From CAZOAR01 sp964577985 (GTDB lineage: Bacteria > Gemmatimonadota > CAZMKB01 > CAZNLH01): a DNA stretch of 34,678 bases. The DNA lies in NCBI GenBank assembly GCA_964577985.1, contig CAZOAR010000030.1:1-34678 (forward strand), written 5' to 3'. Below the pieces are notes generated by a model, which had not been told where the DNA came from, ran no database searches, and saw nothing but the letters and a program-made list of their open reading frames with translations. The translations under genes were made by a program, and so were the position numbers. Positions 15,786-23,569 of this stretch are shown one piece after another (the first letter of the stretch is position 1; each line of letters begins with the position of its first letter).

Positions 15786-16300
15786 TCTTCCAGCATTTCC
15801 CTGAAACGGCGGGCGTTCGTTTCCCAGGTCCCCTCGTGTGTCGCTTCCAGCTTCAGATCCTCCCAGTCGTGGCCGACAATGACGGTAACATCCAGCAGGA
15901 GCAGGCCGTCGTATCTCTTCTCGATGTTAGCGCAACCGAGGACGCTCGCTACCTCACGCGTGAATTCCGGCCTTCCGGAACGATCGAGGAGGATGCTTTT
16001 TTCATATTCGAATGAATCCGCGTTGCCAAAATAAACGATGTCAAATCCATTCTCCCTGAGCCAGTCGGTAACTCTTTCGGCGACGCCCGATTTGCCGCAC
16101 CCATTCAGGATCTCCACCCGGATGACATCTCTGCCGAATATCGGATCACCAGGAGGAGGGACTAACCACCTCAACGTGGTCGATATCAACAGTGACAGAA
16201 CGGCAAAAAAAAGGAGAAAAGAGACGAGGGTTAATGTCCTGGATCTCCATCCACCCTTTTTCCTGCTGCCTGTCCTCTTTTTCTTCTTTTTTCGTGTCAT
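15770..16300 (-). CDS. Membrane-anchored LytR C-terminal domain protein
   Basis: A 176-residue protein with a basic tail (KKKKKR), one membrane helix at about residues 22-43, then an exported LytR_C domain (IRVEILNGCGKSGVAERV opening and a FDIVYFGNA-type strand). In LytR-CpsA-Psr proteins this domain follows a phosphotransferase domain that attaches glycopolymers to the wall; that catalytic domain is absent here. Stand-alone LytR_C proteins are known only as domain architectures, and their function is open. The start at ATG 16300 puts the basic tail before the helix, though no good ribosome site is visible; the frame extends to GTG 16429, inside the previous gene. Its place next to a UDP-GlcNAc pyrophosphorylase fits an envelope role. 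Confidence 0.75.
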   Translation of the reverse strand: MTRKKKKKRTGSRKKGGWRSRTLTLVSFLLFFAVLSLLISTTLRWLVPPPGDPIFGRDVIRVEILNGCGKSGVAERVTDWLRENGFDIVYFGNADSFEYEKSILLDRSGRPEFTREVASVLGCANIEKRYDGLLLLDVTVIVGHDWEDLKLEATHEGTWETNARRFREMLEEWLQD

Positions 16301-16367
16301 GGGACGTAGCGAGGTGGTGGCCCGCGGAACAACACTCCCGCGCAAAGCCTTAACAGGTTTTCGTCTG

Positions 16368-17411
16368 TCAGCATCCCTTGTGCGGTTTTGAAAAAGCCTC
16401 GAGTCTCGTCTTGTCAGGGAGCGAATCACCCTCCAGAAAGTTCCATCCCGTCAAGCTGCAGGCCGAGCCAATCCTGCTTTCAACAACACGACAGAATGGT
16501 CCTATAACGGTTCTCTCACCTATGACCGTTTTCCCTTCCACAATTACGTGGGGGTAAATCGTTGTGTCTTTTCCGATCTCCACATCCATGTCAATGAAGA
16601 TTGATGATGGATCAACAAGCGTGACGCCCTCACCCATCCAATGCTCCCTTATCCTCTCACGCAAGGTGTTCTCTGCTGCCGCGAGCTGGCTCCTGGTGTT
16701 TATTCCCGCCACCTCGCGCTCGTCGTTTATGGAGACACCCTTCACCGACAGCCCCTCCCGGTTGTACATCTCGACGATGTCTGTCAGGTAGTGTTCTTTC
16801 TCTCCACTCTGCGCGCAGATACGCTGCAGAAAGGGGAAAATAAGCGGGGATCTGAAACAGTATATCCCCGTATTGACCTCTCTCACCTCTCTCTGTGCTT
16901 CCGTTGCGTCGATTTCTTCAACAATGGCCCGGATAGAGCCGTCCTCCGCCCTGATTATACGACCGTAGCCCTCTGGATTATCAAAAAAACAGGTCAGCAG
17001 TGTGGCATCGCCCCGCCCGGATCTGTGATATTCAAGCAGCTTGAGAATAGTACTCTGACTTATCAGTGGTGTATCGCCGCAGGTTACGAGCAGGTCTCCA
17101 TCGAGAGATTCGAGCAGTTCCCGCGCTGAGAGAAGGGCGTGAGCGGTGCCCAGCGCTTTATCCTGGTTGACAAGGTCTACTCCGAGTCCATCAACCACAT
17201 TCTCGACCCCTCTTCTGTTTCTCCCGACGACGGCAATGATCCTTTCCGGCTCTGCCGCGCTGACAGCCTTCACCACGTGGACTATCATCGGGGTGCCCGC
17301 GAGCGGATGAAGCACCTTGTTCAAGGCGGATTTCATCCTGGTGGAATCCCCCGCCGCCAGGATGACGGAGGCCACCGGAGCACTGTCAGATCGAGAATTG
17401 AGGCCTGCCAT
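16368..17411 (-). CDS. GlmU-like UDP-GlcNAc pyrophosphorylase lacking the acetyltransferase half
   Basis: A 347-residue protein. The N-terminal nucleotidyltransferase domain (1-230) has VILAAGDSTRMKS with catalytic-type Arg25 and Lys32, TCGDTPL for the metal Asp, GYGRII and the EVNTGIY block, all as in GlmU, which makes UDP-GlcNAc from UTP and GlcNAc-1-phosphate. After a linker come only about five or six hexapeptide turns (V-I-G type), and the chain ends. GlmU is normally about 450-460 residues; the missing part carries the acetyltransferase residues (E. coli His363, Asn386, Lys392). No continuation is visible in another frame. If real, acetylation of GlcN-1-phosphate must be done by another protein. 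It overlaps the panC end by 26 bases; GTG 17414 is an alternative start. Confidence 0.85.
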   Translation of the reverse strand: MAGLNSRSDSAPVASVILAAGDSTRMKSALNKVLHPLAGTPMIVHVVKAVSAAEPERIIAVVGRNRRGVENVVDGLGVDLVNQDKALGTAHALLSARELLESLDGDLLVTCGDTPLISQSTILKLLEYHRSGRGDATLLTCFFDNPEGYGRIIRAEDGSIRAIVEEIDATEAQREVREVNTGIYCFRSPLIFPFLQRICAQSGEKEHYLTDIVEMYNREGLSVKGVSINDEREVAGINTRSQLAAAENTLRERIREHWMGEGVTLVDPSSIFIDMDVEIGKDTTIYPHVIVEGKTVIGERTVIGPFCRVVESRIGSACSLTGWNFLEGDSLPDKTRLEAFSKPHKGC

Positions 17412-18261
17412 CACGCGCAAACTCCACTATCATGTTGTCGATCAGCCTTGTGGATCCCACCTTGCCGGCTATGGCGACAATGGCCTTGCCGGCAATCATA
17501 TCAACCGGCTCAAGAGTCTGGTAATCCACGATCGAAACGTAGTCTATTGAAATGTGTCTTTCTCCAAGCATTCGTTCAATGGTTGTTGAAATCGTGTCGC
17601 TGTGAAGCTCTCCCTCTCCAATCAACTCTCTTGCCCGCGAAAGAGATTTGAAGAGTTGCAATGCGTCTGCCCGTTCCCTGTCGTCCAGATACCTGTTCCT
17701 CGAACTCATGGCGAGCCCGCTCTTTTCCCTGACTATTCGACCCATCAGAATCTCAACCGGGAAATTCAGATCACGGGTCATTCTGTCCACGATTATGAAC
17801 TGCTGGATGTCCTTTTGACCGAAGACCGCGATGTCAGGCTCTACAATATTGAACAGCTTTGCGACCACCGTCATGACCCCCCGGAAATGACCCGGGCGGC
17901 TGGCTCCACAAAGCAGGTCTGTGAGCCGCGACATGTCAACGTGCGTTAAGGTGTCCGAGGAGGGATACATGGCTTCCGGTTCAGGGCAGAACACCGCGTC
18001 GACGTGTCTTTTCCCGGCAAGATCGAGGTCTCGCTCAAGCTGTCTCGGATAGTCGCTGAAGTCTTCGTTCGGCCCGAATTGCGTGGGGTTGACGAATACG
18101 CTCATAACCACGACATCGCTGTGCTCTCGCGCTTGATCGACCAGGCTGAGGTGGCCTTCGTGAAGACAACCCATCGTTGGGACCAGAGCGATCTTTCTTC
18201 CTTCAGAGCGAAACCCTCTCGCCCAACACCTCATTTCATCGATATCGGACGTCCACCGCAT
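17386..18261 (-). CDS. panC: Pantothenate synthetase
   Basis: A 291-residue enzyme that couples pantoate and beta-alanine using ATP, the last step of vitamin B5 synthesis. The ATP-binding VPTMGCLHEGH block has His34 and His37 (HxGH type). FVNPTQFGPNEDF, the FGQKDIQQ segment and VREKSGLAMSSRN follow as in the family. The open frame extends far upstream to 18438, but that part lies inside panB. ATG 18261 sits after a GAGG site, 8 bases after the panB stop codon, and gives the normal N-terminus. panB and panC are consecutive steps and adjacent here; panD and panE are not in the window. Confidence 0.97.
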   Translation of the reverse strand: MRWTSDIDEMRCWARGFRSEGRKIALVPTMGCLHEGHLSLVDQAREHSDVVVMSVFVNPTQFGPNEDFSDYPRQLERDLDLAGKRHVDAVFCPEPEAMYPSSDTLTHVDMSRLTDLLCGASRPGHFRGVMTVVAKLFNIVEPDIAVFGQKDIQQFIIVDRMTRDLNFPVEILMGRIVREKSGLAMSSRNRYLDDRERADALQLFKSLSRARELIGEGELHSDTISTTIERMLGERHISIDYVSIVDYQTLEPVDMIAGKAIVAIAGKVGSTRLIDNMIVEFARDGRPQFSI

Positions 18262-18271
18262 TGTCTGCCTC

Positions 18272-19084
18272 TCAGTAGCTCTGATCATCCGCGGGATACT
18301 CCCCCGACCTGACCTCCTGGACATACCTCGAGACCGATTCACGGACCTCGCCTCCGAGTTCCGCGTATTTCTTGAGAAATTTCGGTTCGAACCCCTCATT
18401 GAGACCCAGCATGTCGGGAAGGACCAGAACCTGTCCATCGCACGAAGGACCAGCTCCTATGCCAATTGTGGGGATCTGGAGGTTTCCGCTGATCTCTGCG
18501 GCAAGTTCGGATGGAATCATCTCCAGTACAATCGAGAAACACCCGGCCTCCTGGAGCAGACCGGCGTCCTTCAGCAGTATCTCCCTCTGCTCCGGACTCC
18601 TGCCCTGGAGGTGATATCCTCCTGTCTTGTGGATGGACTGCGGTGTGAGCCCAAGATGCCCCATAATGGGGATGGATGCCCGGTTGAGAGCGGAGATAGC
18701 GGGAATAATCTCTTCACCTCCCTCTATCTTTACGGCCATCGCGTTCGTTTCCTTCAGGACCCTGCCGCAATTTCTAACAGTCTCCTCGACGGAGATCTGA
18801 AAGGAGAGGAAGGGCATATCCACAATGACGGGCGTTTCTCTGGCCCCACGGCATACAGCCTTAGCGTGATAGATCATCTCGTCGAGGGTAACCGGGAGTG
18901 TGTTACCGTGACCCGAGAAGACCATTGCGACGGAGTCGCCAACGAGAATCATGTCTACATTGGACGATTCGAGGATCAAGGCCATAAGGTAATCATAGGC
19001 TGTCAGGACTGCGATCTTCTCACCTTTCTCTTTCATCCTCGTGTAGTCGCTCAAAAAGCGGGGCTTTTTCCGATTCTTGTACAT
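18272..19084 (-). CDS. panB: 3-methyl-2-oxobutanoate hydroxymethyltransferase
   Basis: A 270-residue TIM-barrel enzyme that transfers a one-carbon unit from methylene-tetrahydrofolate to ketoisovalerate, giving ketopantoate. Recognisable parts are the TAYDYLMA strand, the metal-binding VGDSVAMV block, VDMPFLSF, the KIEGGEE loop and the MGHLGLTPQS segment. Its length matches the family. The cofactor link to folate is notable because folB and folK lie directly upstream in the same run, 25 bases before this start. GGAG lies 9 bases before the ATG. Confidence 0.97.
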   Translation of the reverse strand: MYKNRKKPRFLSDYTRMKEKGEKIAVLTAYDYLMALILESSNVDMILVGDSVAMVFSGHGNTLPVTLDEMIYHAKAVCRGARETPVIVDMPFLSFQISVEETVRNCGRVLKETNAMAVKIEGGEEIIPAISALNRASIPIMGHLGLTPQSIHKTGGYHLQGRSPEQREILLKDAGLLQEAGCFSIVLEMIPSELAAEISGNLQIPTIGIGAGPSCDGQVLVLPDMLGLNEGFEPKFLKKYAELGGEVRESVSRYVQEVRSGEYPADDQSY

Positions 19085-19109
19085 CCTTCGCGTCTCCGTG
19101 CCGTGATGT

Positions 19110-19610
19110 TTAACTATTCTGTCCCCTCTGGAGGAAAGAAGCCAGGGTGAGGTGGCTGGCCGGGTCGACCGCGTCAGGGTCTATTTCCAGGACCTGGCAT
19201 ACAAGGAACGAGCGATTCAGCAGTTGGGCGTGTGGAATGGTCAGGTCCGGGTGTCCGACTACGCGGTCACCATAGAGGAGAATGTCAAGGTCGATCGTCC
19301 TCGGGCCCTTCCAGACAGTCCTCTTCCTGCCCATGTTGGTCTCTATCGCCTGAAGAACTCTCAAGAGTCCGTGCGGAGACAGGGATGTGTTCACGGAGAC
19401 AACCTGGTTTAGAAAGTGTGGTTGATCGGGGTTATCTACAGGTATCGTGTCGGCTATCTGCGAGCAGGCGATAACGTCCAATCCAGGCGACTCCTCCATG
19501 GCCTTCATGGCTGCTTTCATATACCACAGCCTGTCTCCGAGGTTTGATCCAATACTTATGAACGCCCTCTTTTCCTTCTTACCTGCTTCGCTCAACGGCC
19601 ACCTCGACAT
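19110..19610 (-). CDS. folK: 6-hydroxymethyl-dihydropterin pyrophosphokinase (HPPK)
   Basis: A 166-residue kinase that moves pyrophosphate from ATP to 6-hydroxymethyl-dihydropterin in folate synthesis. Visible motifs are SIGSNLGDR near the N-terminus, PHFLNQVV for pterin binding, and GPRTIDLDILLYG with the two metal-binding Asp. The ATG at 19610 overlaps folB by 32 bases. A TTG at 19595 has the better ribosome site (GAGGTG five bases upstream) and would give 161 residues; both keep the complete domain. The frame also extends to 19670 inside folB, which is unlikely to be used. Confidence 0.95.
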   Translation of the reverse strand: MSRWPLSEAGKKEKRAFISIGSNLGDRLWYMKAAMKAMEESPGLDVIACSQIADTIPVDNPDQPHFLNQVVSVNTSLSPHGLLRVLQAIETNMGRKRTVWKGPRTIDLDILLYGDRVVGHPDLTIPHAQLLNRSFLVCQVLEIDPDAVDPASHLTLASFLQRGQNS

Positions 19611-19920
19611 AGTCAAGCATTCCCGGCAAACGGACCTTCGGTTTGCGGCAGTGAACGACAACAGTCGCAACCTGCCCGCATTCCAGGATGGACCCGGCTA
19701 TCTCTTCTGCCAGCGCTTCGATCAGATTGTGACTTCGCTTCTCCACCACCGACGCCACTTTCCGGTAAATCTCGACATAATCCAGCGTGTCGTCTATACG
19801 ATCTGTCTTACCGGCCTTTTCGAGATTGAGAGAGCACACAACATCTATCTCTATCGGCTGCCCGACTTCCCTCTCGAAGGGATAGAGGCCTGAATGCGAA
19901 AAGAACTTTATACCCTTCAA
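19579..19920 (-). CDS. folB: Dihydroneopterin aldolase
   Basis: A 113-residue tunnelling-fold enzyme that converts dihydroneopterin to 6-hydroxymethyl-dihydropterin, the substrate of FolK. It has the short GLYPFERE opening with the conserved Glu, the LDYVEIYRKV segment and the closing CRKPKVRLPG block with the catalytic-type Lys. The length is normal to slightly short. It overlaps folK, a very common pairing, and follows the TIM-barrel isomerase gene by 30 bases. Confidence 0.93.
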   Translation of the reverse strand: MKGIKFFSHSGLYPFEREVGQPIEIDVVCSLNLEKAGKTDRIDDTLDYVEIYRKVASVVEKRSHNLIEALAEEIAGSILECGQVATVVVHCRKPKVRLPGMLDYVEVAVERSR

Positions 19921-19950
19921 AACTATGGTGTCCAGAATTCTTCTCCGGTC

Positions 19951-20760
19951 TCAAAGGAGGTTGAGTTGAAGGCCCAGAAGGTCGAATCTGTCAATGAATT
20001 TAAGGCTCTTGAGCATATCATCCACCTCCATATCGAACGTCATCGGGAGGAGGGAATCGAGCTTCATCAACGATTTGAAGAGAGATTCATAATCGATTAT
20101 GCCCTCCCCTACCGGGAGGTGGTCATCGGCGGTACCAAGGTTGTCGTGGAGGTGAATCTCCCGGATATGGCTCCCGAAAGACCTCAGCCATGCGCGCACC
20201 TCCATGTTTGAATAAACGTTCACGTGGCCGGTGTCGAGGCATATCCCGAAAGGGAGGCCATCAAGGGTCTCGACCAGCCTGAGGATTATGTCCGGCGTAT
20301 GATCAAAGACATTCTTTATGACGATCTCTATCCCGTTCCTGCGGGCGGCACGCCCCACCACCTCCCAGGTCTCCAGCGAGAGTTCCCGCCATCCTTCCAC
20401 GCTCTCTTCAGGTATCAAGGGGTTGAAGCCGCTTGGAAGTACAATAGAATTCGTATTCAGCGATACAGCGAGATCAACCGCCCTCAGGAAGCAGTTCTCC
20501 GTGTGTTTACGCACGATATGATCGAGGCTGCCCGGGTTGAGATCGAAGATCGGGCCAGCCGCCATTACGGCAATTCCCCTCTCCCGAAGCTCCTCGCCGA
20601 GCTTTCTGGCTACTGGTTGTCTGAATACGTTCAGGAGCCAGTTGGTATCGTGCGCGGCAACCTCTACCCCCACATTATTAGTCGTGAGGAAATCAATATT
20701 CCTCAGGACCTCACTATATGGAAGGGTGGCGAAGAGGATGGGCCTGTCCCTGTTATCCAT
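19951..20760 (-). CDS. Sugar phosphate isomerase/epimerase-like TIM barrel protein
   Basis: A 269-residue protein of the AP-endonuclease-2/xylose-isomerase-like fold. Metal-binding blocks expected for the fold are visible: CLDTGHVN (Asp, His), EIHLHDN (His, Asp), a DDHLPVGEGIIDY loop and a late Glu in MEVDD. Members include sugar epimerases, dehydratases and endonuclease IV, and the substrate cannot be assigned. It sits between hflC and folB, so a role in pterin or sugar metabolism or simple co-transcription are both possible. ATG 20760 or GTG 20769 could be the start; neither has a strong ribosome site. The hflC stop ends 13 bases before ATG 20760. Confidence 0.85.
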   Translation of the reverse strand: MDNRDRPILFATLPYSEVLRNIDFLTTNNVGVEVAAHDTNWLLNVFRQPVARKLGEELRERGIAVMAAGPIFDLNPGSLDHIVRKHTENCFLRAVDLAVSLNTNSIVLPSGFNPLIPEESVEGWRELSLETWEVVGRAARRNGIEIVIKNVFDHTPDIILRLVETLDGLPFGICLDTGHVNVYSNMEVRAWLRSFGSHIREIHLHDNLGTADDHLPVGEGIIDYESLFKSLMKLDSLLPMTFDMEVDDMLKSLKFIDRFDLLGLQLNLL

Positions 20761-20773
20761 GTTCTTCACTCAG

Positions 20774-21631
20774 TCACTTCATATTCTCAAAATATTTGAA
20801 CAGTTCGCTGCTGGTTGGCAGAATCACTACCGCCTTAGCCGACAGCGATTTTTCGTATGCCTCCAGGCTTCTCGTGAAACCGTAGAAATCGGGATCGCGC
20901 TTGTAGGCGTCGGCATACACTTTCAGGGCCTTCGCATCTCCTTCTCCTCTGATCTCCTGCGCTTTTCGATAGGCCTCGGCAAGTATTACCGTCTTATCCC
21001 TGTCTGTCTGCGCCTTGATCTTCGTGGCTTCTTCATTCCCCTCCGACCGATACTGATTTGCCATCCTCTTCCTTTCGGCGCGCATACGATCGAACACGGA
21101 CCTCTCGTTCTCTTCCGGAAGGTCAGCCCTCTTTATCCGTACATCCACGACCTCAATGCCGTATTCGAGTGCTTTCTTGTGGCACTTTTCAGTCACGATC
21201 CCCATAATATCGGCTCTTGAAAGGGCGACGATATCGCTCAGATCGTTCGATCCCAGCTCAACGCGCAATTCAGAGTATATAATATCATCAAGCCTGGACT
21301 GAGCACCGAATTCACTCCCCACCGTCTGCATGAATTTCAGCGGATCCACTATCCTCCAGCTCGCGTAGTTGTCTACTACAAGGTTCTTCTTGTCCTGTGT
21401 AATGACCTCCGTTGGCGCCGAATCGTATTCGAGCAGCCTGTCATCGAACGTGTGAACGGTCTGAATGGGAAACGGGAGCTTGAAGTGAAGCCCCGGGTCA
21501 GTGATCGTTCCAACCGGTTTTCCCATTTGAGTGATTACCACCGTCTCCTTTTCATCGACTACAAAGGATACGAGAGAGACTGCGATGGCTGCGATAATCA
21601 GGATAAGAGGGATCATACCACCCTTTTTCAT
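20774..21631 (-). CDS. hflC: HflC, SPFH-domain modulator of FtsH protease
   Basis: A 285-residue band-7 protein with an N-terminal membrane helix (residues 6-24), the SPFH domain with the GLHFKLPFPIQTV segment, and a long Ala/Glu/Lys coiled coil (about 185-250). HflC and HflK assemble into a large periplasmic cage around FtsH in well-studied diderms and restrain its proteolysis. The start overlaps the hflK stop as ATGA, the tightest form of translational coupling, which fits the equimolar complex. Confidence 0.95.
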   Translation of the reverse strand: MKKGGMIPLILIIAAIAVSLVSFVVDEKETVVITQMGKPVGTITDPGLHFKLPFPIQTVHTFDDRLLEYDSAPTEVITQDKKNLVVDNYASWRIVDPLKFMQTVGSEFGAQSRLDDIIYSELRVELGSNDLSDIVALSRADIMGIVTEKCHKKALEYGIEVVDVRIKRADLPEENERSVFDRMRAERKRMANQYRSEGNEEATKIKAQTDRDKTVILAEAYRKAQEIRGEGDAKALKVYADAYKRDPDFYGFTRSLEAYEKSLSAKAVVILPTSSELFKYFENMK

Positions 21632-22638
21632 TTCTTCAACTCCTCTCTCTGCGAAAGGGAATTCTCGATATCCAGGAGATTCAAAAGAGACGAGTTCGTC
21701 TCCGGAGAGACGATGACCTTTTGAATATCAGGGAGAATTCGTTCCATTGTCTCCAGGTAGAGTCTCCTTCGGGTCACATCCTTCGCGTTTCGGTATTCAC
21801 TCCACACCTCCATGAATCGCTTCGCGTCGCCTTCCGCCATATTCATCCGTTCCTCTCGATAACCTTCCGCCTCGCGGATCTTCTTTTCCGCATTACCTCT
21901 GGCATTCGGAATCACCTCGTTCTGATATCCCTTCGCCAGATTGATCAGGCGATCCTTGTCCTCCTTGGCGCTGGCGACATCCTTGAACGCGTCCCTGACC
22001 TCTTCCGGGGGGTGAACATCCTGCAATTGGACGGCAAGGATGAGAAGTCCGGACTTGTACTTGTCGACGACCACCTGAAGCAGGTCCTTTGTCTCCTCCT
22101 GGATCTGAAACTTGCCGGTTGTCAGAACCTCATCAATATCATGACTTCCAACGATCTGTCTCAACGCCGCTTCGGTCGCATGATGCAGCATCCGATCGAG
22201 ATCTCTGATGTTGAAAAGATATCTTTCGGCGTCCCTTATCTTGAACTGCACTATAATCTCAACATTGACTATGTTCTCATCCCCCGTCAGCATTTGCGAC
22301 TCCTGGAGGATTTTCCTGTACTTCGCCGGCGGACCGGGATAAATAGTCCTGAATCCGACCTCGATTCGCTTGACTTCAGTCACTTTGGGAGTATCCACCA
22401 CCTCCACAGGTGACGGGAGATGGTAATGAATACCAGGTTCCGCCGTCCTTACCGCTTCACCAAACCTCCGGACGACACCGAGTTCATCGGGACCTACAAT
22501 ATATATGCCCGACAGGAACCAGATGGCCACGATGAAAGAAAGTATTCCTTTCCCCCCTGAAGATAGCGGATTGAACCTGGAAAAATCAGGAATGCTGATC
22601 GTCTGATCACCGAATTCAATATCAATCTTCTTTCCCAC
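21628..22638 (-). CDS. hflK: HflK, SPFH-domain modulator of FtsH protease
   Basis: A 336-residue partner of HflC. It has a short cytoplasmic part, a membrane helix at about residues 31-49, and the SPFH domain beginning IVGPDELGVVRRFGEAV, then a coiled coil with NAEKKIREAEGYREER. The long Gly-rich N-terminus of proteobacterial HflK is absent. The start is GTG 22638: AGGAGG lies 8 bases upstream, while the open frame's earlier TTG and ATG candidates lack any such site. It is the first firmly called gene of the run to thiE. Confidence 0.93.
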   Translation of the reverse strand: MGKKIDIEFGDQTISIPDFSRFNPLSSGGKGILSFIVAIWFLSGIYIVGPDELGVVRRFGEAVRTAEPGIHYHLPSPVEVVDTPKVTEVKRIEVGFRTIYPGPPAKYRKILQESQMLTGDENIVNVEIIVQFKIRDAERYLFNIRDLDRMLHHATEAALRQIVGSHDIDEVLTTGKFQIQEETKDLLQVVVDKYKSGLLILAVQLQDVHPPEEVRDAFKDVASAKEDKDRLINLAKGYQNEVIPNARGNAEKKIREAEGYREERMNMAEGDAKRFMEVWSEYRNAKDVTRRRLYLETMERILPDIQKVIVSPETNSSLLNLLDIENSLSQREELKK

Positions 22639-22646
22639 TGCCTTCA

Positions 22647-22652
22647 CCTCCT
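22647..22652 (-). promoter_or_regulatory. Strong Shine-Dalgarno site that sets the hflK start
   Basis: Read on the minus strand this is AGGAGG followed by TGA, a near-complete match to the 16S rRNA tail, eight bases before GTG 22638. It decides between this start and an upstream one at 22683. Confidence 0.85.
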
Positions 22653-22697
22653 TCAGAAAGCCCGAAACGCCGAGAGACAACATGGCAGACTATGCGT

Positions 22698-23117
22698 TCA
22701 TGCTGCTTTCCTGCTCAGAAATCTAACATAACATCCTTGATAAGGTCCTGCAAGTCCTTTCTTTTTTCGATGGTTCGGGTTGATCGGGATGACAAAAAAT
22801 ACCTGCTGGTCGCCTCTGTCACGTCCAGTCACTCGAAGGCATAATCCGCCTGAATTGGTACAAAGATTGCAAACTCTCAGACCATCGCACTTCCCGGTGC
22901 CTGGAAGCGTCATCTCCAGGGCACATTCATTGTGTGGGGTGAACAGGAACCTGACGGCGTGAACGTCGGGCAGCCAGCCAAGGGGTAGGTTATTATGAGC
23001 GAAATAAGCTTTGTTTGTATACTGATAAAGAAGGCTTTGCTCGAAGCGCACAGCCTGATACGTTCCTTGATATCCAGGTCCGTTGCGGAGTGCGACGGCA
23101 GAAGAGAACCGCTTCAT
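22698..23117 (-). CDS. Hypothetical protein (competes with an ORF on the other strand)
   Basis: A 139-codon frame in the same direction as hflK, ending 59 bases before it. I do not recognise it. The second half has several Cys (a CNLC pair and nearby single Cys), a GRDRGDQQVFFVIPIN stretch that reads like a soluble beta-strand, and a basic end. There is no membrane segment or signal peptide. Codon choice is compatible with coding, but there is no ribosome site before ATG 23117. The first 123 bases are antisense to the ORF at 22995-23288. Probably only one of the two is real. Confidence 0.35.
   Translation of the reverse strand: MKRFSSAVALRNGPGYQGTYQAVRFEQSLLYQYTNKAYFAHNNLPLGWLPDVHAVRFLFTPHNECALEMTLPGTGKCDGLRVCNLCTNSGGLCLRVTGRDRGDQQVFFVIPINPNHRKKKGLAGPYQGCYVRFLSRKAA
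22725..22753 (-). promoter_or_regulatory. Weak candidate promoter for the hflK operon
   Basis: On the minus strand TTGCAG (22753-22748) and TATGTT (22730-22725) are separated by 17 bases. The -35 matches the consensus at three of six positions and the -10 at four of six. Its place, about 85 bases before the hflK start, is right, but the match is modest. Confidence 0.25.
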
Positions 23118-23288
23118 CCGAAACGACTTGAGAACGGGTCTGTCCGCCAGCTCGATACGGCGAAATGGGAGGTAAAGCTAGACTGGAAGATAGATCAGGC
23201 CAAAGAGATAATTGATGAGAATGAATTGCAGACGACAATAAGTATGCTGGAAAGACGAATAGCAGAACGAAGGAAGACGTTCCGGTAA
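22995..23288 (+). CDS. Hypothetical small protein (competes with an ORF on the other strand)
   Basis: A 97-codon frame opening with ATG, with an AGGGGTAGG stretch 5-8 bases upstream. The N-terminal half is hydrophobic and basic. The C-terminal 35 residues are strongly helical and charged (IDQAKEIIDENEL, then MLERRIAERRK), like a coiled coil. I cannot assign a family. It points toward truA but ends 187 bases before the truA promoter, so it would be a separate message. The 186 bases between its stop and that promoter show no further feature. Confidence 0.35.
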   Translation: MSEISFVCILIKKALLEAHSLIRSLISRSVAECDGRREPLHPKRLENGSVRQLDTAKWEVKLDWKIDQAKEIIDENELQTTISMLERRIAERRKTFR

Positions 23289-23474
23289 TACGACAGGTAA
23301 TTAAGTTCTTCCCGCAGGACCTTCCTCCCTCCATCCAGTCACTGGTCACCTGAGGCAGTCTCTCCACACTATATCTCTTCCCACACGCTGCTTGAGGAGA
23401 GAGATCTTCTTTCGCGTCAGCGTCAGCGCACAGATTCCAGGAGATACATGTACCGGGTTACGCCACTCAATAGT

Positions 23475-23503
23475 TTGACACATCCCCGGTACTTTGCTAT
23501 AAT
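23475..23503 (+). promoter_or_regulatory. truA: Perfect consensus sigma-70 promoter for truA
   Basis: TTGACA (23475-23480), a 17-base spacer and TATAAT (23498-23503): all twelve consensus positions match with ideal spacing. Transcription should begin near 23510, giving a leader of about 60 bases to the GTG at 23570. It probably also drives the downstream genes, since no other promoter was seen before htrA. Confidence 0.88.
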
Positions 23504-23569
23504 TATTCAGCCTTCCGCGGTGTGAAATCGTTGAACAGGCCGGTCGCAACTCTTTTCACTGGGAATCGC

